From the NCBI RefSeq assembly GCF_001245615.1, contig NZ_CWKH01000001.1, positions 124,001 to 188,000 on the forward strand: 64,000 nucleotides of DNA. Direction: 5' to 3'. This document shows positions 1-7,527 of the stretch, piece after piece. A program made the translations under genes and the position numbers. Position 1 is the first letter of the stretch. The number at the start of each line of letters is the position of its first letter. Under the pieces are notes generated by a model. That model searched no databases. It was not told where the DNA came from and saw nothing but the letters and a program-made list of their open reading frames with translations. Origin of the DNA: Mycolicibacterium neworleansense. GTDB lineage: Bacteria; Actinomycetota; Actinomycetes; Mycobacteriales; Mycobacteriaceae.

Positions 1-727
1 CCGTTCCGCGCACCACCGCCACGTCCTTGCCGATGAATTCACCGACCCGCGCGATGAACGCATCCGCCGAGCCGGTGGCGGCGATACCGCCGAGCGCACG
101 GCTGGCCGCGCTGCCGTGGGTGAGCGCGGTGAGCAGCGTCGTCTCGTCGATACCAAGCCGGTCGCCCAGCCGCACGCCCTCGGCGACGGCACCGATCTGC
201 GCGGCGAACAACGCGTTGTTCACCAGCTTCACCCGCTGTCCGGCACCGACCGGGCCGACGTGCAGTACCGGATCGGCATAGGCGGTCAGCACCTCACGGG
301 CCCGGGCCACCGCGTCGGCGTCACCACCGGCGAACACCGTGACGGTCCCGGCTGCGATGTCATGCGGTCCGCCGCTGACCGGAGCGTCGATGACGGCGAT
401 GCCCCGTGCGGCCCCACGCTCGGCGAGGGCCTCGGCGGTGCGAGGGCTGCCGGTGGTGTGCAGCACGAGCACCGCACCTTCCGGCATCTCTTCGATCAGA
501 TCCGGGCAGAGGGCGCGGACCTGTTCGTCGGTGAACACACAGACGATCGTCACGTCGGCATCGGCGACGGCGGCGCCCGGCGAATCCACCGGCTGGGCAC
601 CCAGTTCGGCCACCGCGGCGCGCTTTTCCTCGTCACGGCCCAACGCCCGCACCTGATGTCCTGCTTCGGTCAGGCGGCGCACCATCGGAGCGCCCATCCG
701 GCCGGCCCCGATGAAACCGACGCGCAT
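1..727 (-). CDS. NAD(P)-dependent 3-hydroxyisobutyrate dehydrogenase-like oxidoreductase, partial (C-terminus outside window)
   Basis: The reading frame runs off the left edge after about 242 codons. The N-terminus MRVGFIGAGRMGAPM is a Rossmann dinucleotide-binding GxGxxG motif. DAPVSGGPHDIAAGT is the substrate-binding signature of the beta-hydroxyacid dehydrogenase family, and GQRVKLVNNALF carries the family's catalytic lysine. Such enzymes oxidise 3-hydroxy acids such as 3-hydroxyisobutyrate or tartronate semialdehyde with NAD(P). The ATG overlaps the stop of the next upstream gene (TGATG), so it belongs to the minus-strand operon starting at 4084. It is a paralogue of that neighbour, which suggests two successive or chain-length-specific oxidations. 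The exact substrate is unknown. Confidence 0.85.
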   Translation of the reverse strand, partial: MRVGFIGAGRMGAPMVRRLTEAGHQVRALGRDEEKRAAVAELGAQPVDSPGAAVADADVTIVCVFTDEQVRALCPDLIEEMPEGAVLVLHTTGSPRTAEALAERGAARGIAVIDAPVSGGPHDIAAGTVTVFAGGDADAVARAREVLTAYADPVLHVGPVGAGQRVKLVNNALFAAQIGAVAEGVRLGDRLGIDETTLLTALTHGSAASRALGGIAATGSADAFIARVGEFIGKDVAVVRGT

Positions 728-1545
728 CAGCGGGGATGGTTCATGATGGCCAGCGCATTGTCCGCGGCGTCGAACACCGCCCCCTGCGGGGCCGAGGCGT
801 CGTCGGCCAGGCTGGCGGCATGCCGGCAGTCCTTCTGCAGCAGCGCGCCGGCGATCGGCGCCAGGTTGTCCAGTGTCCCGCCGAACATGGCGATGCTGTT
901 GAGCGCCTTGCTGGTGGCCGAACCGCGCGAGATGACCTCGCACAGCGCCTGACGTGGAACCCCCAGTGCCTCACCGAGTTCCAGGGCGCTCATGGCGGCA
1001 CCCAGGTTGGCGCTGAACAGCAGGTTGTTCAGGATCTTGGCCACCTGGCCCGCGCCGACACCGCCCAGGTGCACGATCGGATCGGCATAGGTGGCGAACA
1101 CCGGGCGCACCCGCTCGACGACCTCCTCGTCGCCGCCGACCATCACCAGCAGGGTGCCGGCCGAGGCGGCCGGCTCGCCGCCACTCACCGGGGCGTCGAT
1201 GACCGAAATACCCTGGGCGGCAGCCTTCTCCGCGATCTCACGACAGGTGTCGGGGTGCACCGTCGAGTGAATGGCGACTACGCCCCCCGGGGCCAGCCCG
1301 GCCAGCACACCGGTCTCGCCGTCGAGCACCTGGCGGACGTCGTCGTCACCGACCACGCACAGGCAGACCAGATCACTGGCAGCGGCCAGCTCGGCGGGGG
1401 AGCCCGCGGTCTTGGCTCCGGTATCGGCGAAGGGTTCCAGAGAGACCGGCCGCCGTGCCCACAGGGTGGTCTCGAAGCCACCCTCGACGATCCGCCGGGC
1501 CATCGGTGCCCCCTGGCTGCCCAGCCCGATAAATCCGACTCGCAT
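727..1545 (-). CDS. NAD(P)-dependent 3-hydroxyisobutyrate dehydrogenase-like oxidoreductase
   Basis: This 272-residue protein has a normal length for the family. It begins MRVGFIGLGSQGAPM (GxGxxG Rossmann motif), has the substrate-binding signature DAPVSGGEPAASAGT near residues 120-135, and the catalytic lysine in GQVAKILNNLL near residue 170. It should oxidise a short branched or 3-hydroxy acid, or reduce the matching semialdehyde. I chose the ATG at 1545 because it overlaps the stop of the upstream hydrolase (TGATG); a TTG one codon earlier is also possible. It lies in a run of four tightly spaced minus-strand genes, so it is probably co-transcribed with the DUF35-thiolase fusion. The substrate is not deducible. 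Confidence 0.87.
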   Translation of the reverse strand: MRVGFIGLGSQGAPMARRIVEGGFETTLWARRPVSLEPFADTGAKTAGSPAELAAASDLVCLCVVGDDDVRQVLDGETGVLAGLAPGGVVAIHSTVHPDTCREIAEKAAAQGISVIDAPVSGGEPAASAGTLLVMVGGDEEVVERVRPVFATYADPIVHLGGVGAGQVAKILNNLLFSANLGAAMSALELGEALGVPRQALCEVISRGSATSKALNSIAMFGGTLDNLAPIAGALLQKDCRHAASLADDASAPQGAVFDAADNALAIMNHPR

Positions 1546-2426
1546 CAACCTGCCTCCACTTCCACTTCGGTTTCCACAGCTGCGCGCGCGTGGTCAGCCA
1601 CGCACTCATCGGCGAACGACAACACCTGCCGGTGGTAGGTCGCGGCGGTCAGCCCCACGCTGAGGTTGTGCCCGCTGTCGGCGAGTTCACCGGTCCGCAC
1701 GCGCGGTGAGGCGGTGAACATCGCGCCGATCGCGGCCAGTGCCTCGGCATCGGATTCCCAGACGTTCTCGAACTCGCCGGCGAGGAATTGCACCGGCACT
1801 TTCGTCTGTGCCGCCAATGCCGGAAAGTCCTGCCGCGACCAGGTTTTGACGACGTCGCCCTCGTACGCCGTGCCACCGGCGGACAATCCGGCGCCGATCA
1901 CCTCCGGCGGGTACAGCCGGGCCGGCTCCCACAGCAGCTCACGCAGACCGCGCGGCCGGTTCACGGGGGAGGCGTCCTTGAGCAGCTGCTGTGCACCCGG
2001 GTGATAGCGGCGGCCGGTGCCGGCCAGCGAAACACCGAGTACCTCGGGCCGCGCCACGGCCAGGTGCAGCGCCAGTTCGCAGCCCATCGAATGGCCCAGC
2101 AGGAACAGGTCTGCCGCACCGGCGATGCGCTGGATTGCCCCGAATGCCAGCGCGACCCGCTGATCGGGGTGTGCCATGGCGTCGGGGTAGGCGGCCGATG
2201 CACCGTAGCCGGGGCGGTCGAGGGCGATCACGGTGTAGCCCTGATCTACCGCGGCGCGCAACAGCGACAGTTCCGGATGACCGGGGCAGTCGAAGTAGGC
2301 GGACGTGGTGGCCCCGCCGTGGAGCGCGACGACGACGGCGCGCGGCTCGGGGGACTCGGCGACCAGCGCCGACATCGGAACTCCGTCGACCATCACCACC
2401 CTGGGGTGCGGATCGGCCTTGCTCAT
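1545..2426 (-). CDS. alpha/beta hydrolase
   Basis: This 293-residue protein has the alpha/beta-hydrolase fold pattern. VVALHGGATTS supplies the oxyanion-hole region, ALDRPGYGAS follows strand 4, LLGHSMGCELA contains the nucleophile elbow G-H-S-M-G near residue 113, and ADSGHNLS near the C-terminus supplies the catalytic histidine. No signal peptide is visible, so it is cytosolic. It is the second gene of the minus-strand operon, 2 bp downstream of the DUF35-thiolase fusion and overlapping the next dehydrogenase. A role as a thioesterase, esterase or carbon-carbon hydrolase acting on a pathway intermediate fits this context, but the family covers many substrates and none can be assigned. Confidence 0.85.
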   Translation of the reverse strand: MSKADPHPRVVMVDGVPMSALVAESPEPRAVVVALHGGATTSAYFDCPGHPELSLLRAAVDQGYTVIALDRPGYGASAAYPDAMAHPDQRVALAFGAIQRIAGAADLFLLGHSMGCELALHLAVARPEVLGVSLAGTGRRYHPGAQQLLKDASPVNRPRGLRELLWEPARLYPPEVIGAGLSAGGTAYEGDVVKTWSRQDFPALAAQTKVPVQFLAGEFENVWESDAEALAAIGAMFTASPRVRTGELADSGHNLSVGLTAATYHRQVLSFADECVADHARAAVETEVEVEAG

Positions 2427-2428
2427 GG

Positions 2429-4084
2429 CTAGTCGTCCCTGCGCATGAGCAGCACGCCGCTGGGGGTCAGGCCGCCGCTGCTGGCCACGGCGACGCGGGC
2501 GTTGGCCACCTGGCGCTCGCCGGCCTCGCCGCGCAGCTGGGTGACGGCCTCGTGGATCAGGCCCATCCCGTGGGTGCGCCCATGCGAGAGCTGCCCGCCG
2601 TGGGTGTTGAGCGGGATGATGCCGTCACGGGCGATGTTGTGGCCGCTGTCGAGGAAGTCCTTGGCTTCGCCGATACCGCAGAAGCCAAGCCCCTCCAGCC
2701 AGGACAGGCAGTTGAAGCTGAATCCGTCATACAGCTCGGCGACGTCGACATCGCTGGGGCGCAACGAGGTTCGCGACCACATGTGCGCACTCTGGCCGAG
2801 TACCTGCGGCTCGTGGGTGAGCGTGGTCTGATCCCAGTCGAGCCGTTCGATGATCTGAGTGCCCACCGCCTCGAACAGGATCGGTGGCTTGGGCAGATCG
2901 CGCGCGGCGTCCACGGCCGAGACGATGACGGCCACCGCGCCGTCGCACGGCACATCGCAGTCGTAGAGGCCGAAGGGCGTGGTGATCATGCGGGCCGAGA
3001 GGTAGTCGTCCATGGTGAGCGGATCACGGTAGATGGCGGTCGGGTTCAGCGCGGCGTTGGCACGCTGGTTGAGCGCGATCCAGCCGAGCGTCTCGCGCGT
3101 GGTGCCGTACCGGTCGAAATGGCGACCGGCGTTCTGCGCCAACGTGTGTGCGGCCGAGGTGGCGCCGTACGGGTGTTGCCAGTTGTCACTGCGGCCGCCC
3201 ATCGGAGGGGACATCTTGCCCTCCTTGACCAGCTGGCCGAATGTCGCCTCCCACAGCGTGCGGAAGCACAGCACGTGGCGCGCCATGCCGGTGGCCACGG
3301 CCATCATGGCCGCGATCACCGAGCCGCCCGGGCCGAACGTGTCCATGCCGCCGTTGATCCAGGTCGGCCGAAGCCCGAGTGCGCCTTCCAGAGCGGTCAC
3401 GCCCCCTTCGCCCATGCCGGCGATCGCCAGGCCCGGGTAGGTGGACAGGCCGTCGATGTCGTCGAACGTCAAACCGGCGTCGGCGACTGCCTTTTCGGCA
3501 GCGTCGATGGTCAGTGACAGTGGTGGCACCATCTGGCGTCGACCGATCTTGGACATCCCGATCCCGGTGATGGCCGAGTGGTCTTCGAACTTCTGCTTGG
3601 TCAGCATCGGCCGGACGTACTTGGCGATGTCCTGGGGGGCCACCGGCTCGGCGACCGGCGGGGTGGCGGTGGTGTCGGCCGACGGCTTGAACACCGGCAG
3701 CCAGACATCCTCGATGTGCTGGAAGTCGACTTCCACCGGCATCCCCAGCTTTAGATCGTCCGGCTCGCAGTCGACGATGTTGGTCGTCAACCGAACCCGC
3801 GGATCCTCGGCGATGGCCACCTCGGCCACCACGTACGGCGGCGGCAGATCGGGGAACCCGAACCGGTGGTTGACCGTGAACCCCGCGAGCGAACCGCGCC
3901 CGGACACCTCGCGCACACCCATGTTGTGGCTGCGGCAGTAGCGGCAGACCGGCTGTGGCGGATGGATGAGGGCGCTGCAGTCCTGACACTCCTGGATTCG
4001 CAGCACCCCGTCGGCGCCCGCGGTCCAGAAATACTCGTTGAGCGTGGTGACCGTCGGGAGCGGACGTCCCGGTATCTCTGACAA
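2429..4084 (-). CDS. DUF35 OB-fold / thiolase-like lipid-transfer fusion protein, candidate acyl-CoA retro-aldolase
   Basis: This 551-residue protein joins two normally separate subunits. Residues about 1-140 are a DUF35 domain: a rubredoxin-like zinc ribbon with C33, C36, C47 and C50, then an OB fold. Residues about 165-551 are a thiolase-superfamily lipid-transfer (Ltp) domain. Where true thiolases carry the nucleophilic cysteine, the sequence is GGMDTFGPGGSV, without Cys, while DVAELYDGFSF keeps a tyrosine. In steroid side-chain catabolism, Ltp2 with the DUF35 domain of ChsH2 performs retro-aldol cleavage of a beta-hydroxyacyl-CoA; the fusion suggests a similar reaction (inference). The start is a TTG with CCGGAG 6 nt upstream. 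It is the first gene of the operon, downstream of a motif A site. Confidence 0.85.
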   Translation of the reverse strand: MSEIPGRPLPTVTTLNEYFWTAGADGVLRIQECQDCSALIHPPQPVCRYCRSHNMGVREVSGRGSLAGFTVNHRFGFPDLPPPYVVAEVAIAEDPRVRLTTNIVDCEPDDLKLGMPVEVDFQHIEDVWLPVFKPSADTTATPPVAEPVAPQDIAKYVRPMLTKQKFEDHSAITGIGMSKIGRRQMVPPLSLTIDAAEKAVADAGLTFDDIDGLSTYPGLAIAGMGEGGVTALEGALGLRPTWINGGMDTFGPGGSVIAAMMAVATGMARHVLCFRTLWEATFGQLVKEGKMSPPMGGRSDNWQHPYGATSAAHTLAQNAGRHFDRYGTTRETLGWIALNQRANAALNPTAIYRDPLTMDDYLSARMITTPFGLYDCDVPCDGAVAVIVSAVDAARDLPKPPILFEAVGTQIIERLDWDQTTLTHEPQVLGQSAHMWSRTSLRPSDVDVAELYDGFSFNCLSWLEGLGFCGIGEAKDFLDSGHNIARDGIIPLNTHGGQLSHGRTHGMGLIHEAVTQLRGEAGERQVANARVAVASSGGLTPSGVLLMRRDD

Positions 4085-4118
4085 CTCGACTCCGGTGGTA
4101 AGCGGGTTATTCTGTGTG

Positions 4119-4133
4119 GAGAATCACGTTACC
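4119..4133. promoter_or_regulatory. Motif A operator candidate upstream of the DUF35-thiolase operon
   Basis: The sequence reads GAGAAT-CAC-GTTACC. The left half-site is perfect and the right one matches 4 of 6 positions of the window consensus GAGAAT-N3-ATTCTC. GTTATT at 4106-4111, 7 bp before it, may be a degenerate second half-site in the tandem arrangement. It lies 35 bp upstream of the TTG start at 4084. Binding is inferred from recurrence only. Confidence 0.5.
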
Positions 4134-4178
4134 AGTTTCCGGGATGGGTGATCCAGCACCTGCCTGTTCGGGCTGGGT

Positions 4179-4400
4179 TCATCCCGCCTCGCGCTGCGCC
4201 CGGGTGTCCTTCAACTCGATGATCGCGTGCACCGGGCAGTCCAGCAGGGCTCGCCGGACCGCGTCTTCGTCAGCCGCGGGAATGTTGCCGTCACCCTGAA
4301 GCGAGGCGTACCCCCAGTCGTCCAGTGGGAAGTACTCCGGTGCGTGTTTGGCGCACAACCCGAAGCCGTCGCACAACGTGCGATCGAGTTTGATCCTCAT
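4179..4400 (-). CDS. [3Fe-4S]-type ferredoxin (CxxFxxC...CP)
   Basis: This is a 73-residue single-cluster ferredoxin. Cysteines C10, C16 and C55 sit in the pattern C-x2-F-x2-C...C-P, the mycobacterial and actinobacterial P450-partner ferredoxin signature in which the middle position varies and only three cysteines bind the cluster. The N-terminus MRIKLDRTLCDGFGLC is typical. The ATG overlaps the stop of the NuoF-like gene by 4 bp (ATGA), so the two are translationally coupled. This suggests that the reductase passes electrons from NAD(P)H to this ferredoxin and onward to a P450 or oxygenase (inference). Confidence 0.88.
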   Translation of the reverse strand: MRIKLDRTLCDGFGLCAKHAPEYFPLDDWGYASLQGDGNIPAADEDAVRRALLDCPVHAIIELKDTRAQREAG

Positions 4401-5680
4401 ACCAGCACCTCCCCGGCTTCCACTTCGTATGGCCGCGCGGCAGTGAAGGCACCGGAACGGCAGATCTGACAGCCATTTTCGAGGTGCCGCTGCACCAGAT
4501 CGGGGAACTGGGCCAGCAGGCTGGCCGCCACGTTGGCCGCGCCGTCGAGCGTTGCGCAGGCGCCGCGGCCGCGCAATACCACCGACCACCGCTTGAGCCG
4601 GTCCAGATCCTCCTGGGTGGCGTTGCCATCGCGCAGGCCGACGGCCACCGCGGCCATCGCAGCCGTTCCGTTGAAGCACGAACCGCATTGGCCGGCGTTC
4701 TCCCGGTCGAAGTAGGCCAGCACCGACGCGGCGACCGCCACCGGGCAGTCATCGGTGAGGATGCCGATCGCCCCGCAACCCAACCCGCTGCCCAGCGCCC
4801 GTACGGACTCGTGATCCAGTGTGGCTCCGACGATGTCGTGATTGACCAGCCCGGCGAAGTACCCGCCCATCAACGCCCCACGGACGTTGTCGGGGGACAC
4901 CCCGTGCAGGGTCAGTAGATCCGCCATGGCGACTCCGTGCGGCAGCTCGTACAGTGCCGGTGCACGTCCCGCCCCGGTGATCGTGGCCAGGAACGTACCG
5001 GGCGAGGATTCGGTGCCCAGCTTGCGGAACGCTTGCGCGCCGTGCTGGTGGAGATAGGCCAGGTGAGCCAGTGTCTCGACGTTGCTGATCAGCGTCGGCT
5101 TGCCCGCCACCCCTTCCTCGAACGGGCGCGGGGGCTTGTCGGTGGGTTTGGCCGGACCACCGTTGACCACGTGCACGGCGGCGGTTTCCTCACCCGCGAC
5201 GTAACCCGGAGTGACGGTGAGCAATTCGACTGCCACCGCGCCCAGCTCACCGGAAAGCCCGGCGATCGCACGCTCGATGCTTTCGGCAGCCCGGGGATCC
5301 GACACGTACACCACGGCCCGGTCGGCGCCGACGATCCCGGCAGCCAGCCGAAGGCCGTCGAGGACCGCATGTGGGCGGTTGCGAAGCAACCAGCGGTCCT
5401 TGATCGAGGCCGGCTCGCCCTCTTCGCCGTTGGCGATCACCACGGTGCCTGTGCTGTTGCGACCGTTGTCGCGTACCGTGCGCAGCTTCACCGCCAACGG
5501 GAAGGCGGCACCGCCGCGGCCCAGCAGCCCGCTGGCCTGAACCTCGGACAACAGGTGGTCCGGATCGCCAAGGGCGCCATAGCCCCCGGCCTGCTGGTAG
5601 CCGGCCAGGTCCTCCGCCCCGTCGCGCAGCAGACGCGGGGTGATCCCCGGCCATGCCGCGACCGTCAGTTCGGCTGTCAT
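4397..5680 (-). CDS. Stand-alone NuoF-like (complex I 51-kDa-type) flavoprotein reductase
   Basis: This 427-residue protein resembles NuoF/HoxF. GLLGRGGAAFPLAVKL matches the NADH-binding glycine loop, VIANGEEGEPASIKDR the FMN-binding segment, and a SLBB-like stretch follows. The C-terminal iron-sulfur region reads ENAGQCGSCFNG. Relative to the usual E-S-C-G-x-C-x-P-C, the first cluster cysteine is replaced by alanine, leaving about C332, C335 and C375, plus a C-x2-C pair near residue 404. No other complex I gene is nearby. With the coupled ferredoxin it probably forms an NAD(P)H:ferredoxin oxidoreductase (inference). I prefer the ATG at 5680 (GGGA 7 nt upstream) over a GTG two codons earlier. 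Confidence 0.82.
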   Translation of the reverse strand: MTAELTVAAWPGITPRLLRDGAEDLAGYQQAGGYGALGDPDHLLSEVQASGLLGRGGAAFPLAVKLRTVRDNGRNSTGTVVIANGEEGEPASIKDRWLLRNRPHAVLDGLRLAAGIVGADRAVVYVSDPRAAESIERAIAGLSGELGAVAVELLTVTPGYVAGEETAAVHVVNGGPAKPTDKPPRPFEEGVAGKPTLISNVETLAHLAYLHQHGAQAFRKLGTESSPGTFLATITGAGRAPALYELPHGVAMADLLTLHGVSPDNVRGALMGGYFAGLVNHDIVGATLDHESVRALGSGLGCGAIGILTDDCPVAVAASVLAYFDRENAGQCGSCFNGTAAMAAVAVGLRDGNATQEDLDRLKRWSVVLRGRGACATLDGAANVAASLLAQFPDLVQRHLENGCQICRSGAFTAARPYEVEAGEVLV

Positions 5681-5713
5681 GGTCACATCCCGTCCCCGGT
5701 TAGGCTTACCGGC

Positions 5714-6187
5714 ATGAGAACTGCGGTGGTGCGCGTCGGAGTCGACCCGGCTGGCGAGCTCGGGGCGCAGGAGTTATCCGACGGCATGGCAACGCTCCGT
5801 GAGTTGCTGGGTGAGCGCGGGGCCGAGGTGCTGGACAACCAGCTCGCCGGACTGCCCGCGCAACGCCGCGAGGTCGAGGTGCTGATCGCCGGCGACGACG
5901 CACCAGAGCTGCAGGCCATCGCGATGGGGTTGTGTGCCAAGGCTTTCGGCACGGTGCCGACCGCAGGTGTGGTCACCTTCGTCAGCCGCGGTACCGACGA
6001 GGACGCCCGCGGCGTGCTCGCCGGGTTCGGTCTGTCCGGTGACGTCACCCGGTCGGTCGATGGCGAAGGGTGGGATGTGGTGACGGTGACCCTGGAGAAG
6101 GCCGATCTGGCCCGCATCCCCGAAAGTCGCATCCACACCGCCCTGGAGGCTTCGCTGAACTGCGAGGTGCACATCCGGGCGGTGTGA
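5714..6187 (+). CDS. Conserved-looking hypothetical protein
   Basis: This is a 157-residue acidic protein without a signal peptide or membrane segment; I do not recognise a family. It begins MRTAVVRVGVDPAGELG and shows alternating hydrophobic strands and helices (VEVLIAGDDAPELQAIAMG, AGVVTFVSRGTDEDARGVL), suggesting a compact alpha/beta fold. It is transcribed divergently from the NuoF-like/ferredoxin pair, with only 33 bp between the two starts and a TAGGCT -10-like element there (5702-5707). Codon use is typical of its neighbours and the frame is clean, so it is very likely a real gene. Its function is unknown. Confidence 0.7.
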   Translation: MRTAVVRVGVDPAGELGAQELSDGMATLRELLGERGAEVLDNQLAGLPAQRREVEVLIAGDDAPELQAIAMGLCAKAFGTVPTAGVVTFVSRGTDEDARGVLAGFGLSGDVTRSVDGEGWDVVTVTLEKADLARIPESRIHTALEASLNCEVHIRAV

Positions 6188-6207
6188 CGGTGCGGCGGTC
6201 ACCGTCG

Positions 6208-7137
6208 TCACGAGGACCTCAGGAAGTCGATGATCGCCGGGGCGGCCTGCACCCAGGTGTCGAACAGGCAGAACGTCTTCCCGCCGCTCTGGGCGAATCT
6301 CTCGCCGGCGCGTTCCCAGGCGTCCTCGGGCCAGGGCGGATCGATCAGTTTGGAACCCTTGATCAGACAACTCACCTCAAGTGAGGTGCGTTTGGGGTGA
6401 TCCCAGTCGTTCTCGCCGCCACGGATGATCAGGGTGGGAACCGTGATGTTGTCGAACATCTCGTCGGGGACGCCGGGGATGGTCTGGCCGGGTTTCGACA
6501 CGAACGCATTGAGCCACCGCAGCATGACCTTGAGGAACTCGTCGGCGTCGAGGTCGAGCAGGCGCTCCCGGTTCGCGGGGTTCTCCGCGATCCGTTCCCG
6601 CCATTCCGGCACGTTCAGCAACCCCTCGATACCCAGCCCGCGGACTGCCAGGATACTGGGGGTCACATAGTGGCCGCCGAGTACGAACGACCCGTACACC
6701 CCGCCGACGATGTTCCACACCACCAGCTTTCGCACGATCTCGGGATAAAGCATGGTGGTCAGCATCGAGTCCCGCGCGCCACCGGAGCCACCGAGGATGA
6801 AGCACGGCCCGATGTCGAGGCCGGTGATCAGGTGGTACAGCGTCTCGGCCCGCATGTGAGATTCGCTCTGCCCGTAGAACTGCACGTCCGACCTGCCGCA
6901 GTTCGGCCGGTCCCACAGCAGCACCCGGTAGCCGCCCTCGACGAGGGCCTCGGCCAGCGGCCGCAGGCCCGGAATGTCCTTGCTGAACCGGCCGCCGGGA
7001 GTCAGCGCGATGAAATCGCCCTTGTCGCCGAGGATTTCGTAGACGACGTTGCCGCCGTTGACCTCCATGGTCTTCTCGCCCGGCTTGAGTGGACGAGTCA
7101 CCGCCAGATCCGTTGATTCGCTCGCAAGCTCGCTCAT
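6208..7137 (-). CDS. alpha/beta hydrolase
   Basis: This 309-residue protein has ALTPGGRFSKD as oxyanion-hole region, LLWDRPNCGRSD after strand 4, and FILGGSGGARDSML as nucleophile elbow (G-G-S-G-G, serine near residue 130). A cap insert follows, and PTLIIRGGENDWDH supplies the late acid region. It is soluble and cytosolic. Its ATG overlaps the Rieske gene stop by 4 bp, making it the last gene of the four-gene operon that starts at 9813. The tryptophan-rich, long cap resembles hydrolases of aromatic or terpenoid catabolism, including meta-cleavage product hydrolases, but the substrate is unproven. Confidence 0.85.
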   Translation of the reverse strand: MSELASESTDLAVTRPLKPGEKTMEVNGGNVVYEILGDKGDFIALTPGGRFSKDIPGLRPLAEALVEGGYRVLLWDRPNCGRSDVQFYGQSESHMRAETLYHLITGLDIGPCFILGGSGGARDSMLTTMLYPEIVRKLVVWNIVGGVYGSFVLGGHYVTPSILAVRGLGIEGLLNVPEWRERIAENPANRERLLDLDADEFLKVMLRWLNAFVSKPGQTIPGVPDEMFDNITVPTLIIRGGENDWDHPKRTSLEVSCLIKGSKLIDPPWPEDAWERAGERFAQSGGKTFCLFDTWVQAAPAIIDFLRSS

Positions 7138-7526
7138 GCCATCACCAACACATCATCTCCAACCACACGGACCGGGTAGGTACGGATACTCCATTCCGGC
7201 TTCACCGCGGTGGTGCCGGTAGCCAGCTCGAAACCCCATTGGTGCCAGGGGCAGTAGATGTACTCCTTGTCGCGCACCATCACAGCGTCGCCGGGAACGT
7301 TGTCGTCGACCACCGTGCGGCCGCGGGCACGGCCCGAGCACAGCGGACCGCCCTCGTGCGGGCAGTAGTTGGCGATGGCGTAGAAGGTGCCGTTGACGTT
7401 GTACACACCGACCCCGTGGCGGCCGATCGGCACCAATTTGTGTGTGCCGGGAGGGATTTCGTCGACTGTGGCGACGACGTGCTCGCGTCCCTGCGCGAGC
7501 CGGGGGCGCTTGTCGGGTTCGCTCAT
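7134..7526 (-). CDS. Rieske [2Fe-2S] protein
   Basis: This 130-residue protein has a complete Rieske pair, YCPHEGG and YCPWHQWGFEL, giving two Cys and two His ligands. The spacing between the two motifs is about 34 residues, roughly twice the usual 15-17, because of an insert around GRARGRTVVDDNVPGDA. No catalytic oxygenase domain is attached, so it acts either as an electron-carrier ferredoxin or as a subunit of a non-haem oxygenase encoded elsewhere. The ATG is 1 bp after the amidohydrolase stop and its own stop overlaps the hydrolase start, so it is strictly co-transcribed with both. The role is inferred. Confidence 0.88.
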   Translation of the reverse strand: MSEPDKRPRLAQGREHVVATVDEIPPGTHKLVPIGRHGVGVYNVNGTFYAIANYCPHEGGPLCSGRARGRTVVDDNVPGDAVMVRDKEYIYCPWHQWGFELATGTTAVKPEWSIRTYPVRVVGDDVLVMA

Positions 7527-7527
7527 C

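Noticed and set aside
1991..3517. Long plus-strand open frame of 508 codons
   Set aside because: It is antisense to the hydrolase and DUF35-thiolase genes, Arg/Gly/His-rich without any domain; a shadow of high GC.
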